This document shows, one piece after another, positions 36,201 to 51,200 of a stretch of 64,000 nt of DNA. The stretch is from positions 177,826 through 241,825 of the forward strand of contig VZTG01009139.1 of assembly GCA_013397845.1 (NCBI GenBank), given 5' to 3'. The notes beneath the pieces were generated by a model, which saw only the letters and a list, made by a program, of their open reading frames with translations, was not told the origin of the DNA and made no database searches. Within the stretch, counting starts at the first letter, position 1. Each line of letters opens with the position of its first letter. The stretch comes from Melanocharis versteri. Taxonomy: Eukaryota; Chordata; Aves; Passeriformes; Melanocharitidae. The position numbers were made by a program, and so were the translations under genes.

Positions 36201-39200
36201 CAAGTGCAAGTCGTGGTTTTGAGGATAAGGATGTTGCTGCTTACCTGGGATTTTTAGGTTCAGATCACATATGCTTCCTACTGTTGCAACAGAGGGAGCC
36301 CGTCTTGTTCGTGTGATGCTCTCCCTAACTCTTCCTTCACCACTTATCTTCACACTGAATGGGCTGCCTGAAAGTATCACAGCAAGTCATTCCTCCTCTG
36401 CTTATTACACACTCCATTGAGGTTAGAAATGAAAGCTTCCTCTGACTTGTAGGGGATCATAGGGGAATGTGTATAACCAACTAACAGTCAGGCCCAAGTC
36501 AAATATACCCATGTAACCATAAATAGTTTCAGATACCTGCTGCTTGGGGAGAACCTCCTCGAATCTTTGGGACTTATGGCCCAAGCCAGATCACACAGCC
36601 CACCCACAGTTCCAGAGCTCTGGTCAGCCAGGTAAGACTTCTGTTGTAGTAACCAAATATTTGCCCAACACTTCTGCTTACCTGGAATATGTTCGTCTGC
36701 AAATTTAGTGGACACAATGTACACACCAGGTACAGTTGGAAAATACGACACTTTGCAAGTTCCATCTTCTAGATCTTCAGTTTGGATCTCTACTTTGCTG
36801 GGTCCTTCGACTGCCAGCGAGATCCCACCATAACCTACAATATAGATAAGCTGACCTCAGATTTCCAACACTCTACTCCAAATGTGGCACAAAATAGTCC
36901 AAACCCATAGCAGGTGCTAGTTGGTAGCTTTGTTTCATAGTGGGCACATGGGAGCTGCATGATGCCTTAATGGCATTTCTGTACTCCTAATCAGTCAGAT
37001 GTTAAGGCACAGCATGCATTCAGCTCCTAAAACTCTCTGACCATATCCCTTTTATTTCAATAATGTTGGAAAGTTATCTTCCAAGCTAAAAAGTTATCCA
37101 AGGCTTCACGTTAAACCAACAGGGAAATAAGGATCTTCTTCATTTCCTTCTTGCTGTACCAAATGATACTAGAGCCAGCACCACCTCAGTGACAGTCCCT
37201 GTTGGTGGTAACAAAGACATGAGCCAGGACCTTACAAAGCATATTCTAAGTCAATAGCACTGTCTGTGGTTAATAACTGACAATAATGACTGTGTTTAAT
37301 GGCAGCTGCTGCTTTGCAGCTTGTGAACTGGTGGCTGCACACTGAGGGAGGCAGTGCTCTCATGTAGAGAGCACAGCCAATATATATCTCACAGCATCTC
37401 ATGGTTCCTTTGTGAGGGAACTAACCTGCGTCTCTTGTGTCTACAATGAAGTCACACATTTCAAAGGTTCGTCCTTCTACCAAGCCACGTCCAAAAACTC
37501 TTGCCCGTCTGGCATCCCCGATCTCAGACTGGACCACCATGATTGTTACAGGGCTGTTGGGTACATGGCTCCCGTTTTTCTTGATGCTAACCAGATGCTC
37601 TCCTACTTCCCGTGGAATGAATGAGATGCCTACAACGCAGAGAAATGTGAGAAATATATTCAGTTTTTATTCATGTTATACTTGATTTAAATGCCTTAAT
37701 CACACCAAGTAATGAAATACTGAAAGAGCACTCCTTTAGTCATGTTGAAGTGTTGCTCTCAAGTGGATCACAAGACCATCTATATATGCTGACAAAACCC
37801 ACTTCAACCACAATCTGGCACATCACACGCAAGCTAAGACAAGAGGCTATTCTTCATACTTTTCTGTCTTTGGATAACTGTAGCAAACACTATCAACTAC
37901 TTGGTTGGACAACACTCTTCTGGGAAGGAGCACAGAAGTCAGTCATTTTACACAGCAAAGCAAACAGGAGTAAAGGCTATCATGGTAATCTCTCAGAGCT
38001 TACCAATGTGGTTATTGGGCAGCCTCTTTAGAAGACAAGGCTCATCACGACCAGATGGGGCTTTAATGCTGGCTGTTAGGAGACTCAGATCAGTCTCATT
38101 GATGTCCAACATGAAGTCAGCAGCAGAACCAAGCTTAACCTGTGACCGTCTTCTGTTATCATCTGAATACATAAGAGAAAGGAGTCACAAAACAAGGTTA
38201 AGTGCAGAACAAGTCAGAGGACTTCAAATTCCTGCCACAAACCAGGTTCCCCATGCTATCAGAGGTTAATTTTTAATATGAAGTGCTTCCAGAAGTTTAA
38301 ACTTTATACCTGTGATCTTGGCTGTGAATGGACTGCCTGGAATGTGTTTGTCATTGTATTTAACCAGGATGCTGTAGTTCCCAGGTAGAGTAGGCAGGTA
38401 TGTGACTGTGCACGTCCCATCTTTGTTATCAATGCAGCTGATCTCTGCTTTTGAAGGTCCTTCAATAGCCAAATCCAGCCCACCTAGGAAAAAAGTGGAG
38501 TGGCACTTCCATAAATCTTTGTGAACACCAGGTCCAAAGACTTGGTCCAAAGATAAATATCCAGTACCTGGTACTGAAAACAGGGCTTAAATGTGTGTTT
38601 TCAAAGGACAGCAGCAAAACCAGCTCAGGTCGATCCACTAAGGCTACAGGCTCTATTCAGCCTTCAGATTTACCTAGCGGTGATTCTACACCCAGTCGTC
38701 ATCCACTAGATTTAAGCTGCTTTCAGTTAAATTTTAATTAAACAAATAATTTGTACTGTGTACCACAGGGTATATCTACTGCTCTCAGGAAGGGGTAATA
38801 AACCAGTTTTTACTGCAAGTTACAGTCTGATATTTGCATAAGTCATTTGTGTCACTTCAGAGATTCATAGTTGGGCAGATGAATGCAAATTAAAGCCAGT
38901 GTGCATTACACTATCAAGAAGTTCCTAGTTCAGGGTAGGATGGGCTTAAAGAACTTACTTACCCTCTCCTGCATCTTCTGTGACAATAGTGAAAGTTGCT
39001 GGTTTATTGGCAACCCCATAAATGAGGCCAGGCCCATAAGCAGATACACTGCCGCTGTTGGGGTAATTGACATAGAACTGCAGAGGGCTCTCTAAAGGGA
39101 AAAAAACCAAAAAGAAGCACTTTTAAGGATGAGTGATCTGGACTACAAGAACTGATGCCCATATTCTTGAATGCCCTTCTCATTATGTGGTATCTGAAAA

Positions 39201-42200
39201 ACCTTATTGTGACTGCAATGCACTTAAAAACCAAGTAAGCCTCTGTTTCCATCCTCGAAAGACACTTCTCCACAATCTGTGCCACATTCAGTCATGGAAG
39301 AGTAAGTGTTACTCTAGTTACCAGAGATAAGCTTAAATGATGTTGTAAAGGGTCTTGTTCATTGCAAGTTTATTTTTAGCACATTAAATCAGAATATGAT
39401 TCAAAAGCAGGCTTTCAGTTCAGGCACTGATTCTGAATTTTGGTAGCTCAGAATTAGGAACTAGCACAGCACATTGTCTGACTCAATGAACCTGAACTAG
39501 CAAATTTGAAGGGTATCCAAAAATGCATTTGCCAGCCTCAGATTACCTGAGCTGGTGCACAAGAACAAAAACTACAGTCACCAACAGCCAATAATGGTTC
39601 CAAAAAAAGGCACAGATAGCTCTTCAGTCCCAAGTTAGATTTTGCAGCTGATACAGTAAAAGGTTTGATTCATAGCAACCTTCAAGAAAGAAAGATTATG
39701 GCACATCATCTTTCTATCCCAGCACAGAGCAACGGTCTTAGTGAACCAGACAGGTCAGCACCTATGGAGGTGCTGTATCAATAAAGTGCTGAAGAGACTG
39801 AAGCAGCACCATGCATCACATCATTCAGCTCCCCACTTCAGCCTAAGTTATCCTGTGTTTCTGTACCAACAGAACCAGCTGTCCCTCTCAGGCAGTGCTG
39901 AAGGTATTTTGTCTCATGTCTACCCATCCTTCTACAGGTCTGCCCCTTTCTGCCCAGCCCCCCACAGCCAGCATGCCTGCAGAACTGCAGGGCAGCCACA
40001 GCCTCCAGGCGAGGCAGCGTGTCTGCTGGGGAGCTGGTGAAGCAAGGACAAAAGAAGAGAAATGGAATGAAAGGCAATGGTTTCTGTTTGTTAAGAAGCA
40101 GTCAGGAAGAAAGAAAGATTACAGCCTAATGTGCATGTGTGTTTTATTTTATTGTCATCCGATGGAAAGAGCAACTATAGTATTTTAGCCAATCAGTTCT
40201 CCCCACAGTTTGGAGATTTTTTGCCAATGCAGTTTTAAGGATAAACACACACTGTAACCAATAGTTTTGTTGAGCACCATGGCAGTAAATTTCAACCTGA
40301 TAAATTGGTAGCTAGAAAATTGTATGTTTCTTCTTCATGATAAAATGCCACAAAAGCTAGTTTCCCAAAACCAAAATCCATTTTAAGCCTGGCTGGTACT
40401 ATTAAACCACAATGGAAGCTCATATGTGCCAGCACATACTCCTTTGCTTTAGTTCTCTCTGGACTGCTTGCAGAGAAATGGCTGCTGAATGGTAAAATAT
40501 CCTGGGCAGATCTTTCCACAGCATGTACAACTCAGCTATAGAACCTCACCAGGGAGCAGATGCATCAGCAGGACTCTGCACTCAGATTTGCATTGCCTGC
40601 TTTGTCAGACTTACCTGGGATGTGATTTCCCATGTATTTTATGTGCATTTCATGCAGACCAACCTCAGTAGGAGCATATTTCACTGTTACTGTGCCATCT
40701 TTGTTATCCACAATATCTGGTGTATCTGTCTTTCCAGAGGGCATGTGTACTTCACCTACAAAAGGCCACCATGGGAGTTACAGAAGGAGAAGCTGCCTGC
40801 TTCCCCTCTCCCAACCCACAGAGAATTGTCTAGCCATTTTAAACAAGCATTTTAAATTGTTAAATTCCTTACCCACAGGCACAAATAGGAGACTAATAGG
40901 AACACTAACCAGACATGTTTTCTACTTAAGCTACATGAATACAAAGCAGTGGTACACATCTGGCAAACAGTCCTCTGACCTTACCAACTGTACAGGCAAG
41001 GCTGTTTGCTGCAACCATGGGGCTTTCCACAGCAAGCTGCAGAAAAAGCACTGATCTACCTCATAGCAAGATGCTCCCTCTTCTGCTGCACTTTTGAAAA
41101 GGAAAGATTGACTGTTCCTTCAAGCTGGGACAGGCCAGGGCTTGGGGTGGGATTGCTAAGCTAGGGGGCAGAGGGGACACAGGCCTTGTGTGCAGGAGCT
41201 TAGTGCAACCAGGGTGATACTAGAGCAATGCTCTCAGCTGCCAGACCTGTAGAAGAGGGGGTCACCTGCTTTGGAGAAGGTATGTAACAGGAATGCAGAA
41301 TTAACTGCATTACAGCATCTGCACAAAAGAAGCAATGGAGCTTATCAAGGATGCATGTAGCTGCTCCAGAAGAGAAAAGCATCAACAGGCCCTACACTGC
41401 AGTAGCTCACAGCCTAGCACTGAGGGCCACAGCAGCAGCAAGAATCCCCTCATTTAACTCAAACCATTGAAGGGGCGTATCCTACTCATCCTCAGTGGGT
41501 GCCACTCAATGTGAAACTAAACAACTAAGTTGTTGGCAGGATACAAACCTCCTCCACACACTGTGGTCTAGACCACCCATTCTGTTAGCTGCAAATGGAT
41601 AAACACACTAACAAAAAGCATAAACCTCCCTGAGCGGCACTCCAGGTACCTGTTATTTCTCCTTTCCTTACAGCAAATGGGATAACCATGTCAAAGGGCC
41701 TGAACCCCATGCCATTCATGTCTCCAACTGGGACATAAGCTTCTTCTGTAACCTAAAGCAAGCAAAAAGAGAGGTCACTTCAAAAAGGATGGTAGAGCCA
41801 AATAAGCACTGAGCAACTCCACTGCAAGCACAAGCAGAAGAGGGTGTGCGGTGATTATTGCAGCCAGCCAAAGACTGGGCTCAACCAGAGCAGTGTCTGG
41901 CCAAGCTCTCCTTCACAACACCACACCGCAGAGCAGAGCAAATCAAACACAGCACAGATAGAGGACATGCTGGAAAAAAGTTAGAGATAAAAACGGAACA
42001 CAAAGGATGGAAGACAATGTAGCGCACACAAGACCCAAAGTGGCTCCATCTGAAAGGATTTAGTTGCTTAAGGCCTGGAAGAGAAAGTGATTTTTAAATG
42101 GGGCAGAATGGACAAAAGAAACAAGTTTCACAACGCGACTCTGAACTCAAGACACTGTGATTTCACTGGGAAAACAAAGCAGTGCACTCAGGGTACTTTT

Positions 42201-45200
42201 GCCAACAGTAGACATTTCAGAAGTGGAAGCTGTGGGTGCAGTGATCCTCTTCATGTTTACATAAGTTTACTTGGAAACTCCCTTCAAGCAGCAAAGAAAA
42301 AACAAGGTCTGGATCCCAAGAACAATTGATGAAACAGAAAGAATGAACACAATGACCAGAGTGATCAAGCAGTCCCAAGAAGCAGGTTGTCATCTGAAAT
42401 GGAATGCAGATGGGGAAAAAACAGCTGAAAAATGTAAAAATTGTGTACCCAAGGGTGGAATTCAGGGGGGGAAGCGCCCACTGGCTCCTGCGACCGTGCA
42501 GCGACATCATCTGCATCTACAGCCTGGGCAGGGGTAGAGGCAGGTTAGTTGTCATTGGATGTTATTCTGGCATGGAGGCATTCCCACCCTCCACAGTTCA
42601 GAACACACAGCTCCTTCCAGTCCAACACCTTTCTCCCACTGTGTAGCCCTCCCAGTCCTCTCGCCATAGCAAAGACCGGGATCCAGCCAGGGAAGCTAGG
42701 AAACTGCCCTTATCTGCAGGCACTGGGGGAAGCCACCAGCGGCACAGCAAAAGGACAAAGCCAATACGTGCCATTTTTGGATGCTTGGGAGGGAGGCAGA
42801 AAGCTGTACCTGAACACTGGTGGAATTGAACATCAAAGTTGCTTTCTAATGGGACTGATGCAGTGAGGGAAGGGAAAGGTTTAAACCTAAGATGAGAGTC
42901 CCTGAGTGCTGCACAGCACGAAGTGCCAGCTGGGAGGCAGGTGAGCCAGCTGCCATGGGAAGGCTGCTCCAGCTCATGCACTTGGGTGAATGACCCAGCC
43001 CACATCCAGCCACAGCACCAAAACCATTCTTCTGATTCATAGCTGGGACTGTGTCGTCAAGACACTGATTGTGTTTTCCCCTGGCGCAGCTGCTCTTCTC
43101 ACCAAGCGTGCCAAGAGGATGACTTGCAAATTCCCATCTCTCCCATTAACCCGACATGAGTGGCTGAGACTGATACCCACGCAGGCAGCTCCCCCAGGCT
43201 AAGCCATCCCAGCCCTTCCTGCCCATTTACACCACTGCAAACCATCCTAATGAAATAAACCACTGGAAACTTCTGCATGGATGGACTCTACTAAGAAAAC
43301 CAATGCAAAACAAATCCTGCTGTTTCAGTGTTCTCTGTCCCCACCTGAGACACCCAAGTCAAACACATACTGTATCAGCCAGCTAGGAATTGGGAATTTT
43401 GGCTGACCAGGATAGGGCTCCCTGACCTTGATAAGCATTTTCTGTGGTGAACCTTGAACAGCAACCAAGGGAGTTGTTTCTCTTAAGGAAATCTTCAGAC
43501 ACCCGTAGCAATCTGCCAGGATGACAGGTAGGAAGAGCCAGAATTGCCAGCCCCAGAGACCCTCCCGTGAGCTCCATCCAGACTCAGCACAAGCACAGTC
43601 CTGTGATTTCAGGGACTGAGATGCACCAGAGGCTGCTTTGGCTGAGATTACAAGACCAGGAATTGTTTTGCCAACACAGAGAGATGTTCTTCACAAAAAG
43701 GGCTTCTGTGAGCCCTGAGAGGCACCTAGTCTGCTTCTCAGGGCGCTGGGGTATTGTTTGCTAAATGTGGAGTACTGCACATTGGAAGGAAGATAATTAG
43801 AAGGAGAGGGAATTCGTCTATAACAGTTTAACTAGTGCTTACAAATCATTTTTAAGTGTGAGCTAACAGTCTGCTTCCCTGGGATCTGTCAGCAGACCGT
43901 TCCTTATTTTGAGGTCAACTCAATAAAAAGTGAGAGACAGAGAAGGCAGAGCACTGTTTCTGACAATGGCTAACGTAATTAGTTGTAGAAGCTGATTACA
44001 ACCACCCTTACATCACTTAGAAAAAGAACTACATGGTCAGGAAATGAAAAACGAATTTCTTCAGAAAAGCCAAGTCTTCATCCTCTGATGGCTTCTATCC
44101 AGCTTCACTTAACCGTATTGCCTGCTCAAAATAAGCTCTGCAAGGAACAAGGATTCATTAGCTCCTGCCAGCCTAATAAATGTCTGAACAAACATTTACA
44201 CACAGAGTTAACCTATCGCTAAATAAAACATGGCAGCAGGAATCTGAGTGGGAGGTACTTCTGGAGCAGAACTGTCTTACCATGACGGTGAAAGGACTGT
44301 TGGGAATGTCCACCCCACCAAAGCGGACATAAATCACATAGGTTCCTGGTTTGGCAGCGGTATAGAAGATATCATAAGTCCCATCCTCATTTTCAACAAC
44401 ATCTGCTTCAGCTTCTGTCCCATCTGGCGTGAGGACAGTGCACGTCACTTTTCCCTTCCCTGCTGACTTGGCGTCTACCACAAAACCAACCTCCTCACCA
44501 GTCTTCACAGTGGGTGCAATTCCAGGACCTACAAGGCAATTTTCATTACAGAAAGTGCTCACAGGACAGTTTCCCCAGGCAGGCCACCTGCGAGGTGCCT
44601 CTAGAGCATGGCACCAAGACATTGGTCCCACGGAGCCACAGATGTAGTTTTGGGAGCAGATGTACAACAAAGGACATTTGCAAAATTGGTCAGCACAGAG
44701 GTATGCAAGAGGTGGCTACCAGCTCTCCTTCTCCTCTGCAATCAGAGAGGTTGGATGGGGATAGAGAAGAAAAAAGTTTGAAGAAAGCAATGCCTTAACC
44801 CATATTCTTATCATCCTACTCCTTCTTCTGCCCAGCCAGCAACTTGTCTGCACTGCTTTAACATAAACCTGTCTGTGTAGGCAGCTATAAAAAGGCACAG
44901 TAGGAGTCATGGCCACATTTCCTCCACCATTATCCACAAACGATTTTCCACTGTTCTGCCACACATCCCAAAAAAAGAACACCATGCAAAAATGCCAAAA
45001 TTGTAGCAATCAGATATAGCTTGAAGAACACTGTGTTTAAATGAGAACTATTATGTCCTATTTGCAGTAATACATGTTGAATACTCCTGCTTCTGACCCA
45101 CACTTGTTACCAGGTAAATGGCTCGTTTTCAAGTAGCAATGAACTTGCTGGTTTAATACCTTGGCAGTATTCCAGAACTTACTGTTACGGTGACTGTATT

Positions 45201-48200
45201 TCAGCTTTACAGCACTGAATCAGAAGCACTTTCTGGAAATGGGAAATTTTAGCTGGCATCTGGCAGTAATCTACATCTCAGTTACTTTAAATAGTTAGTG
45301 ACTTGAGTTACTTGGAAGAGTATCAGATATACCCATTAAGGCATCTTTTAAACAAATTTTCAGGCAAAAGGGATACCTCTTTTTTTCTTCCATTGTGTCA
45401 GGAATGTATTTCTGTTTAAAACAACTTGAAAGCAGCCAGCTCCTGGACAGGCTTCAAGTGCACTCTAACTGCACAATGCCCAGGTCCAGCACAATGCCCA
45501 CACACTCTCACAGGTCTATGACAACAGATTAGGTTTCCCTGTTCAATTTGGCCTTGCCTACTTTATTTATTTATTCTACAATCAAGGGACTTAATGTTCA
45601 GTGGTATTCTTGTAACTAGTTCCTGTTACTTCTGCCCCCTGCCACAGCCTCCAGGGAGGTGGGAGCATGCCATGATGACCAGCCCAAAGCCATGTGAACA
45701 CCCATCCTTAAAACCTGTGTGCTCCTACAGCAACAAATCTGGAGTCTCTCCCCTACACCAAGGCAATGATTTTTTGAGTCATAGCAATATCTTATCTTTA
45801 GGTTCTCTCCTTCCCAAAAGCCTGTTCAGACCTGGGCCAACCTTGACCAGACACAAAAGCAGCAGAAAACTCCACTAATAACACCCAGCCTGAACAGGCT
45901 TTGCTAATATAGAAGCACATAGCCAGCTATTCACATCCTCAGAACTAATTCTGTTCCAACTAGGAATGAGAAGCTTCTTGCAACACTCACTGTGCAAGGA
46001 GCATGAAGCAGTGGACACACACATATGTGTTATTTTTAAATCAACCTCACTGAAGTTCTCAGCGAGATTTATTGATGCCAAAATAAGCATCTGACAGTTG
46101 CATCTGGCTATTTATAACAGCCCAGCCAGTCAGACTTTGCAAGAGATCCCTGCTCACCCACAGGGTGGACACTTCTTTATCTTTAAGAAAACCCCTTCTA
46201 TAAGAGCAGCCAGATCACACAAGTCTCAAGCATGTCTTCTACACCCATCACATCCACTGTACCATGCTCAGAAGGCAGCTTTACACCCAGAACAAACAAC
46301 AGCAAAGAGAGGAGTCAAACACTCACCCGTGGCCAAACACTTGCTGGCATCCCCAGCTGGAGATGCCCGGATCCGATAGGGAGAGGCCGGGATGTCATCA
46401 CCACCATACTTAACGCCAATCGTATAGCGGCCTGTTTTGTCAGGGACATAGGTGACCGTGTAAGTGCCATCCTTGTTGTCGTGAATGTCCACTCTCTTGG
46501 GTTTGCCCTCTTGGTCCTGAGGAATGCAAACCAGAAGATTTAGGCACTATAAAGGTTTTGAATTTCCTTAGCTGGGCATCAAATCTGTTCACAGCCATAC
46601 TTAGGTGGTCTCAGATACAGAACTACAGCTTTTTGAAGTTTAGAGATATTTTGCTCAAAGACTAGTAACAAAAATAGACTATTAGGAGCAGAAAGGTATC
46701 AGACCACTATAAAACAATCAGTGCTATCATTAACTACTCTTTGGTTGATATGAGGAAGTTTATAAGAGCAGCAAGCCATTTTAATGAACTTCATATTAAT
46801 TGTAAGACATTCAAGCTTCACTGTCATACTGCTGTTGGAAATGAAGAACACTTCCCAAGTCCCTGAGGCACAGATGGGCAGTCAGACTGTGCAGCTCTGT
46901 CCTGAGTAAGCACTGGGTAGCCTTGGGCAGCTGCTCCCTGAAAGGTCTGAGGGCAGGGGGCAGCATTACAGAAGTCTGCTGTCAATCCTCCTGCATGAGA
47001 CATCCAGCTGCTGGCACACTGCAAAGTCTACAGTTAAAAGCAGGTCTGTGCAGCCCCTTCAACTACCATTTCTCATCAGCAAAGCACAAAGCATTTTAGA
47101 AAGTCTTTCAAGCCTGCTTACAGGGAATCACATGTTGACTTTTGTATTTTATGACTTAACACTGCCTGGGGTACCATATAAGCTGCAAAGGACTTGAGAA
47201 TTTAGGCACAGCACAAAAGAGCTTACATCTTTCAGGAAGGCTTGTGGAAACATTTGACATTCAACAGCTCAGCACAAGAAGCAAACAAATGCTGCTAGGA
47301 GGATCCCCTATGCACTTCCACCATACAGAACTTGATCTTCAAAGCCCCAGCCAGGCTGGGAGCTCTGATAAGCATTTTGGATCCTTTAAGAGCACACTTT
47401 CATGCCAGAATAATGGCAACTGCTTTGGTGCACCTGAGCAGGCATTGAGACAGGACAGGAGCAAGAATGCAGAAGGGCAAGTACAACCAGGCATGCCATG
47501 ACCTAGGCATGCCAGAGCTGAGCTATGTGTTTCATGGTCCACTAACCAGACACCTTTTTGCTGAGGCCACAGAATCCAGGCACCAGAAACTTCAGAAAGA
47601 ACAGTAACAAAGATAAATCAAAACATTCCCACAGTATCTCCTTAAGCAGCTTATGACTTCTGGAAACCTTGAGGAAAATGTCTGTGGTAATTTATCATAA
47701 TGTGGTGCTCAGAGTGGTCATTATCTCATGGCCTTGCTGAACACTGCTAGAAGACTGCCTCCATTTCAAATGCCAGTATTTTCATAATCTTACAAGAAAC
47801 TATTTATCTCATTTTGGGCATTTGCAGAGTGTAAGGTTAGGCAAGAGCCAAATAGAGCGTATCTGATGACTTTAGGACAGAAGTTTCACAAAAGCACTCT
47901 CAGGAGCTTCACAAATGCAGAGTGCAAGACTTTCCTGTACCAGACCTTAGTGTTCAGCCAGCAGCCCAGTCTCCAGGACACTGGGTATGTTAGGATAAAG
48001 CTGTGGACACTTCTGAAAGGAGATACTCATGCCCACCTAGAAAACATGTTTCCTGTCCTGCTTGGTTTTGTTTCTTACCGTGATCTGTACAGCCAGAAGT
48101 CCCTGCCCAGCATCCTTAGCATCCACAGCAAACTCCACAGGCAGGCTGGCTAGAATGCCATAGGAACTGAGCCCTGGTCCACTCGCTGTCACTTTACTGG

Positions 48201-51200
48201 CATCATACGTAGGAAGCACCTTCACCTTGAAGGGACTGAAAGAGAAACCCATTATTTCCCCTCCTCTCAAGTCAATGGCTGATAGTTGATGCAGTACATG
48301 CTGAGGTATGTGGATATGCCCCTCCTACACTGTCTGCTGCAGGTGCAGTGGACTTAAAACACCACTGAACCCTGAAGTCATGCAAGGAGCTGCACTGGTT
48401 AAATAGAAAGGACCACAGCCAGTCCTTAAATGGTGCTCATGTGCTGGGAGAACACAATTGGATTGTTAAATCTTCAGTTCTCCAAAGTTTCTCTTATCAC
48501 CTTACCTTCGAGGAATCTCTTCATCAGCATATTTGACAGAGATCATGTAGGGTCCCTCCTGCATAGGGGTGTACACCACTGTGTGGGTGCCATCTCCATT
48601 GTCTACCACATTAACAGGTCCCACAACTCCTAAAAAAGCAACATATGATTTTCTCAGCTGTGCTATTAAAATACAGTCATTTGCTGCACAAAATACAAAA
48701 TGCACTGCTCATTTACAGCTGGCAACAAGCTAAATTTCAATGTTTTTTTTAACAAAAGCAACAGGCATGGATCAACAATCAGTTTCCCTTATTTTGTATT
48801 CAAAGCCATTGACTTGAGATAGATCTGTTATCCATCGCTCTCTGGGCTCCTATCTTCTTTCTGTAAACAAAAGCTAGCATGAAAATAGTGGAGAAAGATC
48901 TGCCTTTCAGTACAGTCTAGGTCAAGAGCAATTGCTAAAAGTGCATTGAAGATCTTTCAAGACAGAAAGTGAATAATGCTTATAATTGCCTGAACTGTCA
49001 TTTACAAGATTACTTATTATTACTGGGATTCACTGCACAGAATTGAGCCCTAAAGCCAGCTGGTGTGTAGCATCCACCAGCTGAGTCTTTCACAATCAGG
49101 TGTTTAGAAAGGCAGGCTCACTGCCTAGGCAGAAACACCCTGCAAGCTGCCAAAGACCTAAGAAAGCAGGATCAATTACTTCAATTTGCATGAGCTAAAT
49201 CTACAACAGATGATGTGACATATCAGTTCAGATCAACACACAAAGCAGTCTACAATTACAAGTTGGCTTTAAAATACAGAAAGGATCAGTAGTAAAGCAA
49301 GCACAGAAGAAATGTATATAGTTGCCATGCACAGCTTAAAAGCAACACTGTTGGTTCCCACTCCCTCCTCCAGATGATTCTTGCTGTTGCCAGCCGGATT
49401 TCCAAGAGCCAAAACTGCCAGTAGTTAGTGAGAGTTCAAACTTGTCTCAGTGTAAACCTTTGGACCACCTTTAAATAAATCCAGAATTGCTTTCAATGGG
49501 GAGCACCATCCCTGGGAATCTGTCTCATCCGCTAGAATTAAAGAAGCGTTACCTGCAGGGCACCTGCACAGCGGGACCTGACACTCCAGTGGGGAGGCAG
49601 CTCTCACCTCCCAGCAAAGTGAGACTGGCAGCCAACAGGTACTCACTGCCAAGATACTGTGCCACTGAGACACGGCTTTCTAGGTTAATGCAAACACCAT
49701 TAATGCTATCACTCAAGGGCCTTGTTGCTCTCTGGGGACCACTGAGCAGTCCCACCATGATTCAGAGACTCCTGCAATCCAGTGACACAGGTTTCCCAAG
49801 GCACTGTTCACATGTTAGACTTCGGATTTACGTTTTGATGTCTAAAACTTAAAACACAATTGCTGACCGGTGATGGTTAGTCACATCACTTCTCCCAGCC
49901 CTGAAGATTAGGCTAAAGCCATCAAAGACTCTGTCCAAAGCAGCAGTACCTAGGACACAGCTCTCCTTTCACAGCATGACACGTGGGTCAGCTGCCAAGG
50001 GGCACACGCCAGATGAACAGGAACAGAGGGAAATGTTCATTCAAGCGGCATCGTCACCTTTGCAAGCAGGGCCAGCACCGTGTTACCTCCCCAAACACAG
50101 ATATGGGCACAACCAGATGGAATACTTTCATTCTTACCTCTGGGTCCTGTCACCACCACCTCAAGAGGTGCTATTCCTGCCTTGCTGGTGTCTACAGTGA
50201 AGGACTGGGGGATTTTGGCTCGAACAGCTGTTCCCAGACCTGGTCCTGCTATCTTCACCTTGCTAGGATCCACAACATCCTTCACAGGAACCTTGAAAGG
50301 ACTCCCTGGAAGTTGACACAGCAAGTGTTAAACACCACAAAGTTAACAGTTACAGAGAACAAAAGGTCTTTTTTCCCTACTTTTCCTAAGGCTTTTTTAT
50401 TACTATCCCTCTGCTGCAGGCAGGAATGACAACCCCACAGCCTCCACACTATCCCTCTGCTTCTGCAAAAGCCAGAAGTGTAATGATGGTGCTTCTACAT
50501 TTTCACAGAATTGTTGACAACAATTCTGTTGTGATCCATCTGCTTCTCACACCCCAGGAAAAAAAACAAACATGAAAGAAACCAGAAGTGCGAATGAAGC
50601 ATCATGGAGGCAACACATTTCCTTCTCTTATCAAGTTCAGTATGTCAACAAAGAGAATGGGCCTAACAGGAAACATCCAGTGCCAATGCATGCACATGTA
50701 AGCGTCTGGTTTAGGGAACAGTTACTATGCTTTCTGCAGTGACTAAAAATTGCAGTGTTTCATAAAATCCCCATGTCAGGATCACCCATTAGACCCTCTT
50801 ACTGCAGAAACACGATCTTTAATGCATCCACATACCAAAGGGCTATTTTCATGATCTAAAGTATTACACACCACTTGTGCATAATACCAGTTATTTGTCA
50901 AGGGTTAGTGTCCATTTTCCCTGTCTCACTCATCTGTATCCATTTTAACAAATGCCACTACTGCCTTTTCTGCCTGAATTCTGAGGAAAAGCAGAAGGTC
51001 AAAATCACATCAACATCCCACAGCACAAGGGAGATGCAGCCAACTGAGAACTCTGAGTCCTTAGTTTGACTTCTTCTGTCTTCTGAAAGCCAGTGAACAA
51101 GAGCTCTTACCAGGAATATGCTCTCCCCCATACGTGATGTTAACATCGTAATCTCCTGGAACATAAGGAACATACTCGGCACTGCAGCTCCCATCTTTGT

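Noticed and set aside
46179..46543. Plus-strand open frames over FLNB exons (for example 46232-46543)
   Set aside because: They are antisense shadows of conserved FLNB coding sequence, without signals of their own.
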